10,114 nt of DNA from NCBI GenBank assembly GCA_964584495.1, contig CAZPAH010000105.1:1-10114 (forward strand), given 5' to 3'. How positions within the stretch are numbered: the stretch's first letter is position 1; the number at the start of each line of letters is the position of its first letter. The notes beneath the pieces are model-generated. The model was not told the origin of the DNA. It ran no database searches and saw only the letters and a program-made list of their open reading frames with translations. Source of the DNA: CAZPAH01 sp964584495. Lineage in GTDB: Bacteria > Krumholzibacteriota > Krumholzibacteriia > Krumholzibacteriales > Krumholzibacteriaceae. Position numbers and translations under genes: made by a program. Positions 1 to 6,586 of this stretch are shown piece by piece.

Positions 1-71
<71 letters not shown>

Positions 72-120
72 GCACTAAAATCTAATATATTACGGCGAAT
101 TCTCGCCTCACCGAGACATA

Positions 121-149
121 ATAATAGTCACCCCGGGCGGTCTTGTCAA
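121..149 (-). promoter_or_regulatory. near-consensus sigma70-type promoter for tRNA-Asn
   Basis: On the minus strand a perfect -35 box TTGACA (149-144) is followed by a 17-base spacer and the -10 box TATTAT (126-121, five of six consensus positions). The predicted start is near 114, leaving a leader of about 43 bases before the tRNA. That leader contains a small GGCGA/TCGCC hairpin (94-107). This is the best promoter match seen in the window and fits a stable-RNA gene. Assignment of the sigma factor is by consensus only. Confidence 0.8.
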
Positions 150-165
150 CGTACAAAACCGGCCC
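135..165 (-). terminator. inverted repeat after the Fe-S subunit gene, possible terminator
   Basis: A 9-bp stem with one G-T pair (138-146 with 153-161, 6-base loop) can be extended by three G-C pairs across a one-base bulge (135-137 with 163-165). It begins 5 bases beyond the stop codon of the Fe-S subunit gene. On the minus strand no U-run follows, so as an intrinsic terminator for that gene it is weak. On the plus strand it is followed by ATTTT. The stem covers the -35 box of the tRNA-Asn promoter, so it may instead be an operator-like or transcript-end structure. Confidence 0.4.
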
Positions 166-169
166 ATTT

Positions 170-1783
170 TCACTCCTCCAGAATCCGTTCCAGCTCCCCG
201 GCGATCAGCTCAACCGGCGAGATGACCGGAATTTTACTGGTTTCCCTGCCCTCTTTCCGGGCCTCCAGGACGAACCTCCGCCGGAGCATATCGATAAGCT
301 GGATCTTGCAGACCGGGCAGGAGGTCGAGACTATATCGGCCCCCGCCGCCTCGATCGAGTCGATCTTTTTTCGGGCGATCTCCTGCGAAACGGCGGCATT
401 GGTGAAGGTGAAGGAGCCCCCTCCACCGCAGCACCTGTCGGCCTCATCCATCTCGACATACTGGTATCCCGGGAGCGATTCGAGGAGCTTAACCGGCTGC
501 CAGGAAACGCCCTGCCCCCTGTTCAGGTGGCAGGGGTGGTGATAGGTGACGATAGGGCGCGGGTCCTCCTTATTATCGACTGCCGTCTTCCCGCTCCCCC
601 CGTGGGTCTCATCGACCGGCTCCCCCGAAAGAAGAGAGTCTAATCCCCTCGGCTGCTCCTCGAAACCGAGTAGCCCTGCAAGAAGCTCGTTCACATCCTT
701 CACCCTTCCCTCGATATTCCTCCTGTAGAGGTCGGGGATCTCGATAAACTCCTCGTCCAGGAGCCCCTCGCCCTCGCTTCGAAGAAAAACCTCCGTCACG
801 GGGTCCCAGATAATATCGAAGAAGGCGTCCTCGTGGATGCCGAACAGCTTCGGAAACTCCTCCCTAAGCATAAGTCCCCCGGAAGCGCAGGACGTAACTA
901 TCCAGTCGTATTCCTTGCCCGAAAAGCTCTCGATCGCCTTGGCGGCCGCTTTTCTCGCTCCCTCTATATCGCCCGCGTAATAGACGGGCGCGCCGCAGCA
1001 TACCTGATCCGCCGGGACGAGCACATCGACTCCGGCGAGGTTCAGGACGCGAACCATATCCCGGGCCTCCTCCGGGAAGAAATGGTTGATCGCATGACCG
1101 ATATATAGATAGACCCTCGTTCCCGCCTCCAGGTTCTTCTCCCTCGCCGACGAGAACCTCTCCAGAAACTCCTTAACTTTTTCCCCGTCATACATTCCGG
1201 AATCGAGCAGGGCCTGCCTTCCATCCCATCTGCCGGCCGTTGGAAGATCCTGGGCCTCGGAGGCGGGAAAGAACTCGGGATTGTTACCGATAAACGGCTT
1301 GCTGCGGGGCAGGGGGACGAAACGCTGCCTCGGCCACCCGAGAAGCGGGTAGAAAATGCTGAGAGGAGATTTTCCTCCTACTCCGTGAAGGGGGCTCCTG
1401 CCGGCCAGCCCTAAGGCCCTCATCGATCTGAACAGGATGTTGTCCATCCCGTCGAGTAGTTTCAGCGCGGCCCTCTTTACCCTGGGGATCCGGCCGGCGG
1501 CGGCCATTTCCTTCCTGACGGCCATGATTATATCATCCGCCCTCATCCCCGATGGGCAGTTCTCCTCGCATGTCCTGCACTGGAGGCAGAGATCGTAGAT
1601 CTCGTTTATCCTTCCAAGATCGACATCCTCCCCGCGGAAGAAAGCCTCGGCCAGCTCCACCTTCCCCCTGGCCGACGCCCACTCCTCCTTCTTCACCTCG
1701 AAGACGGGGCAGACGGCCTTGCAGGCGCCGCAGCGGTTGCACCTTAGAAAATCGTTCGTGATGTCTCTCTTCTCGCGCTTCAC
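170..1783 (-). CDS. GlcF/LutA-like iron-sulfur oxidoreductase subunit (CCG domain)
   Basis: Predicted electron-transfer subunit of a membrane-associated flavin oxidase that passes electrons from a 2-hydroxy-acid towards quinone (glycolate oxidase GlcF / heterodisulfide-reductase D family; substrate not shown). 537 aa. Two ferredoxin-type 4Fe-4S motifs sit near the N-terminus: Cys15/18/21 with Cys25-Pro, and Cys66/69/72 with Cys76-Pro. Two CCG domains follow. The second is intact (Cys418 in HHPCH, Cys451-452 in CCGGGG, Cys489/492 in SCPVC). The first keeps Cys262-263 and Cys299 but has His230 and Gly302 where cysteines are usual. It is about 130 residues longer than E. coli GlcF, partly from a low-complexity insert at about 375-408. 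Start is GTG: its GTGA overlaps the stop of the upstream FAD subunit gene, with AAGGGA about 10 bases before it. Co-translation with that partner is likely. Family assignment is firm; the exact enzyme is not. Confidence 0.88.
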   Translation of the reverse strand: MKREKRDITNDFLRCNRCGACKAVCPVFEVKKEEWASARGKVELAEAFFRGEDVDLGRINEIYDLCLQCRTCEENCPSGMRADDIIMAVRKEMAAAGRIPRVKRAALKLLDGMDNILFRSMRALGLAGRSPLHGVGGKSPLSIFYPLLGWPRQRFVPLPRSKPFIGNNPEFFPASEAQDLPTAGRWDGRQALLDSGMYDGEKVKEFLERFSSAREKNLEAGTRVYLYIGHAINHFFPEEARDMVRVLNLAGVDVLVPADQVCCGAPVYYAGDIEGARKAAAKAIESFSGKEYDWIVTSCASGGLMLREEFPKLFGIHEDAFFDIIWDPVTEVFLRSEGEGLLDEEFIEIPDLYRRNIEGRVKDVNELLAGLLGFEEQPRGLDSLLSGEPVDETHGGSGKTAVDNKEDPRPIVTYHHPCHLNRGQGVSWQPVKLLESLPGYQYVEMDEADRCCGGGGSFTFTNAAVSQEIARKKIDSIEAAGADIVSTSCPVCKIQLIDMLRRRFVLEARKEGRETSKIPVISPVELIAGELERILEE

Positions 1784-3093
1784 CTGATCATTATCCCTTC
1801 GGGATCGAAAACGTGCAATATCCGCTTTTCCAGCTTTTCGAGGGTTTCCCTGTTTTCCCCGCCCCGGTTGTAAGCCTTAGGCAGGCCGGAAGATCCCGAA
1901 AACTCGAAACCCGCAGCAGCTGTGTCCATGCGTTTCTTTACAATATTCTTCCCATCCAACGATATCACTTCCACCCTTACTCTCGAGGGCGACCTTTTTC
2001 GATCCGCACCGGCATCTAGCGGCTTCAAGCGACCGGCCTCGAGTTCCCCCCTCCCCGCGAGGATGTTTATCCTTCCGGGATAGAAGCTCCTCCAACGAGG
2101 CAGCCCTGAATCGAGGGATTCCCCGCTTCCCAAATCGAACGAGACGAGTACCGCCTCCGCGCCGGCCCCCTCGCTCTTAAGCCGTCCCGCTATCAGTTTC
2201 TGCTTGAAGCCGTGCGCGTCGACCCCCGCCTTTTCGATCTTCACCCCCGCCTCTTTCGCTATCCACGAGGCGATCGAAATCATATCCTTCTCCCTCCCCG
2301 AGGAAGGATCGTGAAGCTCGAAGAGAAGGAAGGGCCTTCCGCTGAAATCGGAAAAATCCTCGAACAGCTCTATCGATACAGGCCTCATCTTTTCCTGGAG
2401 CTCAGCCGCGGCCGCGGCCAGGTCGTCTCTTTCCCCCCGTGCCGTCATAGTCACCCGCGTCGGGGGAAAGGGGTAGAGCCTTGTGGTGATAGCGGCGATC
2501 ATACCGCACCTTCCGCCGGCGCCCGTCACGAATCCGGACAGCTCGTATCCTGTGACATCCTTCACCGAGCGAGACCCGGTCCGTATCGATTCTCCGGCGG
2601 GCGTGACTATCTCCAACGAGAGGATGCTCTCGCGAAGCCGGCCGAATCTCCCCTCGCGCCCCGATATCGAGCCATCCATCACGAGTCCGGCCATCGCCAG
2701 GCCCGCGCCCTCTACCCCGGGATCTGCGGCGAAGAAAAGCCTTTCACCCTCGACCTTCGCGCGAAAATCGGCGAAAAGGACCCCTCCGCCCGCAACAGAG
2801 AGGAGATTCTCCCTCGATATCTCCTCTATCCTGTTCATCTTCTCGTGGGAAACGACGGCAAGGACGCTTCCCTTCCCTTCGTTCCCGGAGAGAAGGGATT
2901 CGAGCTCCGTCACCCTTTCGACGTCAACGAGCTCCTCCCGGGCCGGTCCCCTGTAGAACGGGCTCTCCTCGGCCGCCACCCTTATATCGACTCCGCTCCT
3001 TTTGAGCCTCGAGCACCCCGCCAACACCATCGCCGCCCCTTCAGCGTCCCGAGGGGTGAACCTATATCCCTTTTCGCCCTTCAATCTATTCAT
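1780..3093 (-). CDS. GlcE-like FAD-binding (PCMH-fold) oxidase subunit, atypical N-terminus
   Basis: Predicted flavin-binding partner of the downstream Fe-S protein, related to glycolate oxidase GlcE/GlcD. 437 aa. Family hallmarks are clear at about 85-210: MNRIEEI, then AADPGVEGAGLAMAGLVMDG, a GREGRFGRLRESILSLEIVTP stretch, the GSRSVKDVTGYEL motif (173-185), the GAGGRCGMI motif (191-199) and TTRLYPFP. The C-terminus (ILHVFDPEGIMIR) matches the family's LKxxFDPxGI ending but stops early, without the usual NPG/NRG tail. The first ~80 residues lack the expected PRGGGT pyrophosphate-binding loop; in its place is a charged segment (SGVDIRVAAEESPFYRG). It starts with ATG 5 bases after the permease stop, with no strong Shine-Dalgarno site, which suggests translational coupling. 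No full-length GlcD-type catalytic subunit is present nearby, so this could be a structural/accessory subunit or a divergent stand-alone dehydrogenase. Confidence 0.8.
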   Translation of the reverse strand: MNRLKGEKGYRFTPRDAEGAAMVLAGCSRLKRSGVDIRVAAEESPFYRGPAREELVDVERVTELESLLSGNEGKGSVLAVVSHEKMNRIEEISRENLLSVAGGGVLFADFRAKVEGERLFFAADPGVEGAGLAMAGLVMDGSISGREGRFGRLRESILSLEIVTPAGESIRTGSRSVKDVTGYELSGFVTGAGGRCGMIAAITTRLYPFPPTRVTMTARGERDDLAAAAAELQEKMRPVSIELFEDFSDFSGRPFLLFELHDPSSGREKDMISIASWIAKEAGVKIEKAGVDAHGFKQKLIAGRLKSEGAGAEAVLVSFDLGSGESLDSGLPRWRSFYPGRINILAGRGELEAGRLKPLDAGADRKRSPSRVRVEVISLDGKNIVKKRMDTAAAGFEFSGSSGLPKAYNRGGENRETLEKLEKRILHVFDPEGIMIR

Positions 3094-3098
3094 AATAA

Positions 3099-4028
3099 TT
3101 ACCCGAGATACCGGAGAATAAGAGACAGGGTCACGATCGAGCCCAGCGTCGATGTCAGCACCCCGATCGTTACCAGCTTAGGACGGCAATCGAACTCGGT
3201 GGCGTAAACCACAATATTAACGGCGGTCGGCATCGACGATTCGACAATCACCACCTTACCGAAGAGCGAGTCGAAATGGAACAGCCTGGTCAGGAGCAGG
3301 GCGACTGCGAAGCCGCCGACGAGCTTGGTGACCCCGGAGGCGATTCCCACCGTGAGCTCCCTCCCCGCATCGGGAATATCGAATCCCTCAGCCTTCTCCT
3401 TCGTCACTATCTTCGCCAGCTGCATCCCTAGAAGGAGCAGCCCGAGCGGAATTGCCGATCGCCCTAGAAGCTCTATCATCTTCATGAAGGGCTCCGGCGG
3501 AAGATGGTCGAAATGGGAAAGGAGCTTCCCCAGGACCGTCGCGTATATGAGGGGAACCTTGAACACGGTCAACAGGGCGTCCAACGGTCTCTTTCTCCCC
3601 GCGTTGGCGATGAATATTCCGAGCGTCGACTGCACTATCGAGGAGCAGACGACGAACAGGGTCGCGTAGACCATCCCCTGCTCCCCGAACGCGAGCAGGC
3701 AGAACGGTATCCCGTAGAATCCGCTGTTGTTGAAGCTCGCGACAAGGGAGGTCGCGTTCCTCTCCACCCTGTCGCTCCCGGCCAGCCGCCCGGCCGCCTG
3801 GACCACTGCCAGTATCGTCACGGAATATATCACCACATACAGGAGCAGCTTCAATATGAGGGACATCGCCTCGTTAGAGCCGGCCGTGGTCATGAAGATA
3901 AGGGCCGGGGAGAATATGTAGATCTGGGAACGGGAGAAGACGTGCTCGTCCAGCCGTCCGAGCTTTCTCAGGAGAAAACCGAGCGCGATGACGAAAACGA
4001 TCGGCCCGATGACGTTCGCTATTATCAT
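3099..4028 (-). CDS. AEC-family (auxin efflux carrier-like) transporter
   Basis: Inner-membrane permease of the AEC family (bile/arsenite/riboflavin-transporter superfamily), whose bacterial members move small carboxylates such as malate or malonate. 309 aa, the usual family length, with about ten hydrophobic segments (near 2-20, 36-50, 57-80, 92-114, 118-141, 151-171, 190-208, 225-250, 259-279 and 285-307). Signature residues include the NNSGFYGIP motif at 100-108, where the first half-bundle breaks, and ESSMPTAVN at 263-271, which corresponds to the second conserved proline region. The ATG start is the only one before an in-frame upstream stop; AAAGG lies about 8 bases ahead. It is first in a three-gene operon with the FAD and Fe-S oxidase subunits, so its substrate is probably the acid they oxidise or its product (inference). 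Confidence 0.9.
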   Translation of the reverse strand: MIIANVIGPIVFVIALGFLLRKLGRLDEHVFSRSQIYIFSPALIFMTTAGSNEAMSLILKLLLYVVIYSVTILAVVQAAGRLAGSDRVERNATSLVASFNNSGFYGIPFCLLAFGEQGMVYATLFVVCSSIVQSTLGIFIANAGRKRPLDALLTVFKVPLIYATVLGKLLSHFDHLPPEPFMKMIELLGRSAIPLGLLLLGMQLAKIVTKEKAEGFDIPDAGRELTVGIASGVTKLVGGFAVALLLTRLFHFDSLFGKVVIVESSMPTAVNIVVYATEFDCRPKLVTIGVLTSTLGSIVTLSLILRYLG

Positions 4029-4073
4029 TAAATGCGCCTTTTACGATCCTCCGGTCCTGGAGCAACCTTGTGA

Positions 4074-4102
4074 AAGATAGCACGCAACAAAGAATCGTCC
4101 AA
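4074..4102 (-). promoter_or_regulatory. weak promoter candidate for the permease-oxidase operon
   Basis: On the minus strand TTGGAC (4102-4097) and TATCTT (4079-4074) are separated by 17 bases. This gives three and four of six matches to the sigma70 boxes, about 45 bases before the permease start codon. It lies just past the rplQ terminator candidate, where a new promoter would be expected. The match alone is not strong. Confidence 0.4.
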
Positions 4103-4111
4103 GCCGATATC

Positions 4112-4140
4112 AGAAGAGCCGCCATTCCGGCGGCTCCTCC
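4112..4140 (-). terminator. hairpin terminator candidate after rplQ
   Basis: A perfect 8-bp G/C-rich stem GAGCCGCC/GGCGGCTC (4116-4123 with 4129-4136, 5-base loop) can be extended to 12 bp with two G-T pairs. It lies 27 bases beyond the rplQ stop codon and marks the end of the ribosomal-protein operon. On the minus strand the stem is followed by TTCTGATAT rather than a clean U-run, so release may be incomplete or Rho-assisted. Confidence 0.6.
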
Positions 4141-4166
4141 AAATGACGAAATATAGCGAGAGAGTC

Positions 4167-4754
4167 TTACTTAGCCTCTTCTTCGCCGCCCCCGGGCTGT
4201 TCCGGTTCTTCAGCCTTTTCGGCGGCGGCCGTCTCATCGGCGGGAGCTTCCCCGGCTGCCGCCTCTTCGGCCTTTTTCGCGGAGGCCTTCTTCTTTTCCT
4301 TAGCCGCGGCCTCTTTCGCCGCCTCGACCGGGCTCCTTGGTATATCGACCTTGTGGTAATTCTTCATCGGCTTTTTCTTCTTGCCGCGCGGCTTCTCGTC
4401 TTTTCCCAGCAATTCGAGTATCGCCGTTTCCGCGGCGTCTCCCTTGCGGGCTCCGACCTTCAGGACCCTCGTGTACCCTCCGGGCCTGTCGATATACCTC
4501 GGCGCTATATCTTCGAATAGCTTCCTCAGAACACTCGAGTCCTGGACCGTCCTGGCCACATGCCGTCTGGCGGAAAGATCGCCCTTCCTCGCGAAGGTGA
4601 TCATCCTCTCCGCCACCCTTCTCGCCTCTTTCGCTTTCGCCGTTGTCGTCGTTATACGCTCCTCGGCGAAAAGGGACGTCACCATGTTTCGCAGCATCGC
4701 CTTTCGGTGCGAAGCCGTTCTGTTCAGCTTCCTGTGGTCATGGTTGTGCCTCAT
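4167..4754 (-). CDS. rplQ: 50S ribosomal protein L17 with acidic/basic C-terminal tail
   Basis: Large-subunit ribosomal protein near the peptide exit tunnel. The first ~118 residues are a standard L17: MRHNHDHRKLNRTASHRKAM at the start, then MVTSLF, ERITTTTAKAKEARR and GGYTRVLKVGARKGDAAE. The protein is 195 aa, against roughly 115-130 in most bacteria. The extra ~75 residues (about 119-195) are low-complexity: a lysine-rich patch (GKKKK), then alternating Ala/Glu/Lys blocks ending in Gly-Gly-Gly-Glu-Glu-Glu, predicted disordered. The ATG shares one base with the rpoA stop (TAATG), and GAGGAG lies about 8 bases before it inside rpoA, so the two are coupled. It is the last gene of the alpha operon, as in most bacteria. 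Confidence 0.97.
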   Translation of the reverse strand: MRHNHDHRKLNRTASHRKAMLRNMVTSLFAEERITTTTAKAKEARRVAERMITFARKGDLSARRHVARTVQDSSVLRKLFEDIAPRYIDRPGGYTRVLKVGARKGDAAETAILELLGKDEKPRGKKKKPMKNYHKVDIPRSPVEAAKEAAAKEKKKASAKKAEEAAAGEAPADETAAAEKAEEPEQPGGGEEEAK

Positions 4755-5755
4755 TACTTCTTCTCCTCTGATTCCGTTGCAGCGGCGCCCAGGGTGGCGT
4801 TGATGTCCATCCCCAGGTGCAGTTTCATCCCTTCGAGAATATCCGTGATCTCCTTGAGGCTCTTCCGACCGAAGTTACGGTATTTCAGCATGTCGCTCTC
4901 GCTCTTGAAAACGAGCTCGCCGAGCGTCTTGATGTTGGCGGCCTTGAGACAGTTCGAGGAACGCACCGAAAGTTCCAGCTCGTCGACGCTCCGGTTGAGA
5001 AGCTCCCTCATCTTTTCCTGCTCCTCGTTCACTACTTCGTCTTCTTCCTCGGCGGGCTCTTCCTCGAAATGTATGAAGAGGAGCATATGATCCTTCAGAA
5101 TCTTCGAGCTGTAGCCGAGCGCGTCGTCTGGAGTCACGCTTCCGTTGGTGAAGATCTCTAGCGTTAGGGAGTCGTAATCGGTTCTCTGCCCCACCCTGGT
5201 ATCCTTTACCGTGTAATTGACCTTTGTGACGGGGCTGAAATTCGAATCTATCGGGATGAGCCCAATACCGAAAGTCTCTAGATCGTGACTCTCGGCCGGC
5301 ACGTATCCGCGGCCGTGCCCTATGAGGATCTCCATCTTGAACTTGACCTTCTCCGTACAGGTCGCTAGTACGAGATCCTTGTTCAAAATATCTATCTCGG
5401 GGTCCTCGTTGATCTCTCCGGCCGTCACCTCGCCCTTCTTGTTGACGTCGAGCGTCAGAAACTTGGGCTCATCGCAGTGCATCACGACAATCAGCTGCTT
5501 CAGGTTGAGAACGATATCCGTCACATCTTCCTTCACGCCCTTGATCGAGCTGAATTCGTGCAGCACCTTGTCGATCTTGACCGCCGTGACGGCAGCCCCC
5601 TGTATAGACGACAGAAGGGTCCGCCGCAGCGCGTTCCCGATAGTATTGCCGAATCCCCGCTCTAGCGGTTCGACTTTGAAACTCGCATATCCGGGAGCAG
5701 CGGTGGTTTCATCCATCACAATTTCTTTTGGCATCAAAAGGTTACGCCATTTCAT
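4754..5755 (-). CDS. rpoA: DNA-directed RNA polymerase subunit alpha
   Basis: Scaffold for RNA polymerase assembly (dimer binding beta and beta') and contact point for UP elements and activators. 333 aa, normal length. The N-terminal domain (about 1-230) shows MKWRNLLMPK, VEPLERGFGNTIGNALRR and LLSSIQG at the dimer interface. A strongly acidic linker (231-246) follows. The C-terminal domain (about 255-317) carries the DNA-contacting VRSSNCLKAANI segment with Arg265, Asn268 and Cys269, the same numbering as E. coli, then YRNFGRKSLKEI. The start is ATG with AAGGAGG nine bases upstream (5765-5771). The gene sits between rpsD (86-base gap) and rplQ (1-base overlap). Confidence 0.98.
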   Translation of the reverse strand: MKWRNLLMPKEIVMDETTAAPGYASFKVEPLERGFGNTIGNALRRTLLSSIQGAAVTAVKIDKVLHEFSSIKGVKEDVTDIVLNLKQLIVVMHCDEPKFLTLDVNKKGEVTAGEINEDPEIDILNKDLVLATCTEKVKFKMEILIGHGRGYVPAESHDLETFGIGLIPIDSNFSPVTKVNYTVKDTRVGQRTDYDSLTLEIFTNGSVTPDDALGYSSKILKDHMLLFIHFEEEPAEEEDEVVNEEQEKMRELLNRSVDELELSVRSSNCLKAANIKTLGELVFKSESDMLKYRNFGRKSLKEITDILEGMKLHLGMDINATLGAAATESEEKK

Positions 5756-5841
5756 TTACTCGATCCTCCTTGCGCGGCATCCTGACGACGTTCAAGGCAT
5801 CCATCCGCCGGCCTGGGCCCTGTCTGGGGCGTGACGTCATA

Positions 5842-6471
5842 CTACTTTGAGTAGAGCTCCACGATCAGATTCTCCTCGATCGGGATCGGGATAACATCCC
5901 TGGTCGGTTCCTCGACATAGGTTCCTTCCTTCTTGGTCACGTCGACCGAGATATAGGGAACGGTCCCACGGCTCCCGTAAGCCTTTAAAGATTCCTCGAT
6001 CACGAGGAGATTCTTGCTTTTCTCGCGCGGAGATACCCGGTCTCCGGTTCCGAGCTGGTATGAAGGTATATTCACCTTCACGCCGTTGACCTCGAAGTGG
6101 TTATGAAGAATGAGCTGTCTCGCCGTGGCCCGCGACGGCGCGAATCCCATTCTGAAAACCATGTTGTCCAGGCGGCTTTCGAGCAGCCGGAGAAGATTTT
6201 CCCCCGTGACACCCTTCATCGCGGCGGCTTTCTTGAAGTAGTTGCGGAACTGCCTCTCGAGAACCTGATAGGTGCGGCGAAGCTTCTGCTTCTCCCTGAG
6301 CTGCAGCCTGTAGTTGCTTCTCCTGCTGTACCTCGCCCGTCCCTGCTCGCCGGGAGGATAGTTCCTCTTCTCGATCGCGCAGCGGTCCGAGTGACAGCGG
6401 TCCCCCTTGAGGAAGAGCTTGGTCCCTTCTCTCCTGCAAAGCTTGCATTTGGGACCCGTGTATCTCGCCAT
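5842..6471 (-). CDS. rpsD: 30S ribosomal protein S4, zinc-binding type
   Basis: Primary 16S rRNA-binding protein that nucleates small-subunit assembly; in several bacteria it is also the translational repressor of its operon. 209 aa, typical. An N-terminal Cys4 site (Cys9, 12, 26, 31) marks the zinc-containing form. The S4 RNA-binding domain spans about 98-160 (RLESRLDNMVFRMGFAPSRA, then ARQLILHNHFEVNG). The ATG is preceded by AGGGAGG with a 9-base spacing (6481-6487). The 115-base gap ahead of it, longer than other gaps in this cluster, contains a hairpin that might serve regulation. Confidence 0.98.
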   Translation of the reverse strand: MARYTGPKCKLCRREGTKLFLKGDRCHSDRCAIEKRNYPPGEQGRARYSRRSNYRLQLREKQKLRRTYQVLERQFRNYFKKAAAMKGVTGENLLRLLESRLDNMVFRMGFAPSRATARQLILHNHFEVNGVKVNIPSYQLGTGDRVSPREKSKNLLVIEESLKAYGSRGTVPYISVDVTKKEGTYVEEPTRDVIPIPIEENLIVELYSK

Positions 6472-6540
6472 TTACTGTTACCTCCCTGGCTTTTTACGGC
6501 CATTCCTTATCTGATCTTTTCATAATTCTTTCGACAATAT

Positions 6541-6565
6541 CGGCTTCGGATCCCGCGGCAAGCCG
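6541..6565 (-). other. imperfect hairpin in the rpsK-rpsD intergenic region
   Basis: CGGCTT (6541-6546) pairs perfectly with AAGCCG (6560-6565), and an inner CGG/CCG (6547-6549 with 6553-6555) closes a 3-base loop, with a 4-base bulge on one side. It lies about 70 bases before the rpsD start and 20 bases past the rpsK stop. No U-run follows, so it is unlikely to be a full terminator. A role in RNA stability or S4 feedback is only inference. Confidence 0.35.
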
Positions 6566-6586
6566 GCGGTCTCCGCTTCTACGACC

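Noticed and set aside
143..643. Plus-strand open frame of 166 codons opposite the Fe-S subunit gene
   Set aside because: It is antisense to the conserved second CCG domain and shows no recognisable motif.
2212..3207. A 331-codon open frame on the plus strand opposite the FAD subunit and permease genes
   Set aside because: Its translation is Arg/Pro-rich with no family motif, and it lies antisense to two genes with clear homology. It is a shadow frame of GC-rich DNA.
5832..5839. Palindrome TGACGTCA between rpsD and rpoA
   Set aside because: It resembles a CRE-type operator, but a single 8-base palindrome in GC-rich DNA inside an operon is poor evidence. No promoter accompanies it.
6494..6523. 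Nine-codon ATG open frame just before rpsD
   Set aside because: It is too short to support and has no Shine-Dalgarno site. A chance leader ORF is equally likely.
6496..6536. Promoter-like TTGTCG with a weak -10 before rpsD
   Set aside because: Only about three of six -10 positions match, and the position within a co-directional operon does not require a promoter.
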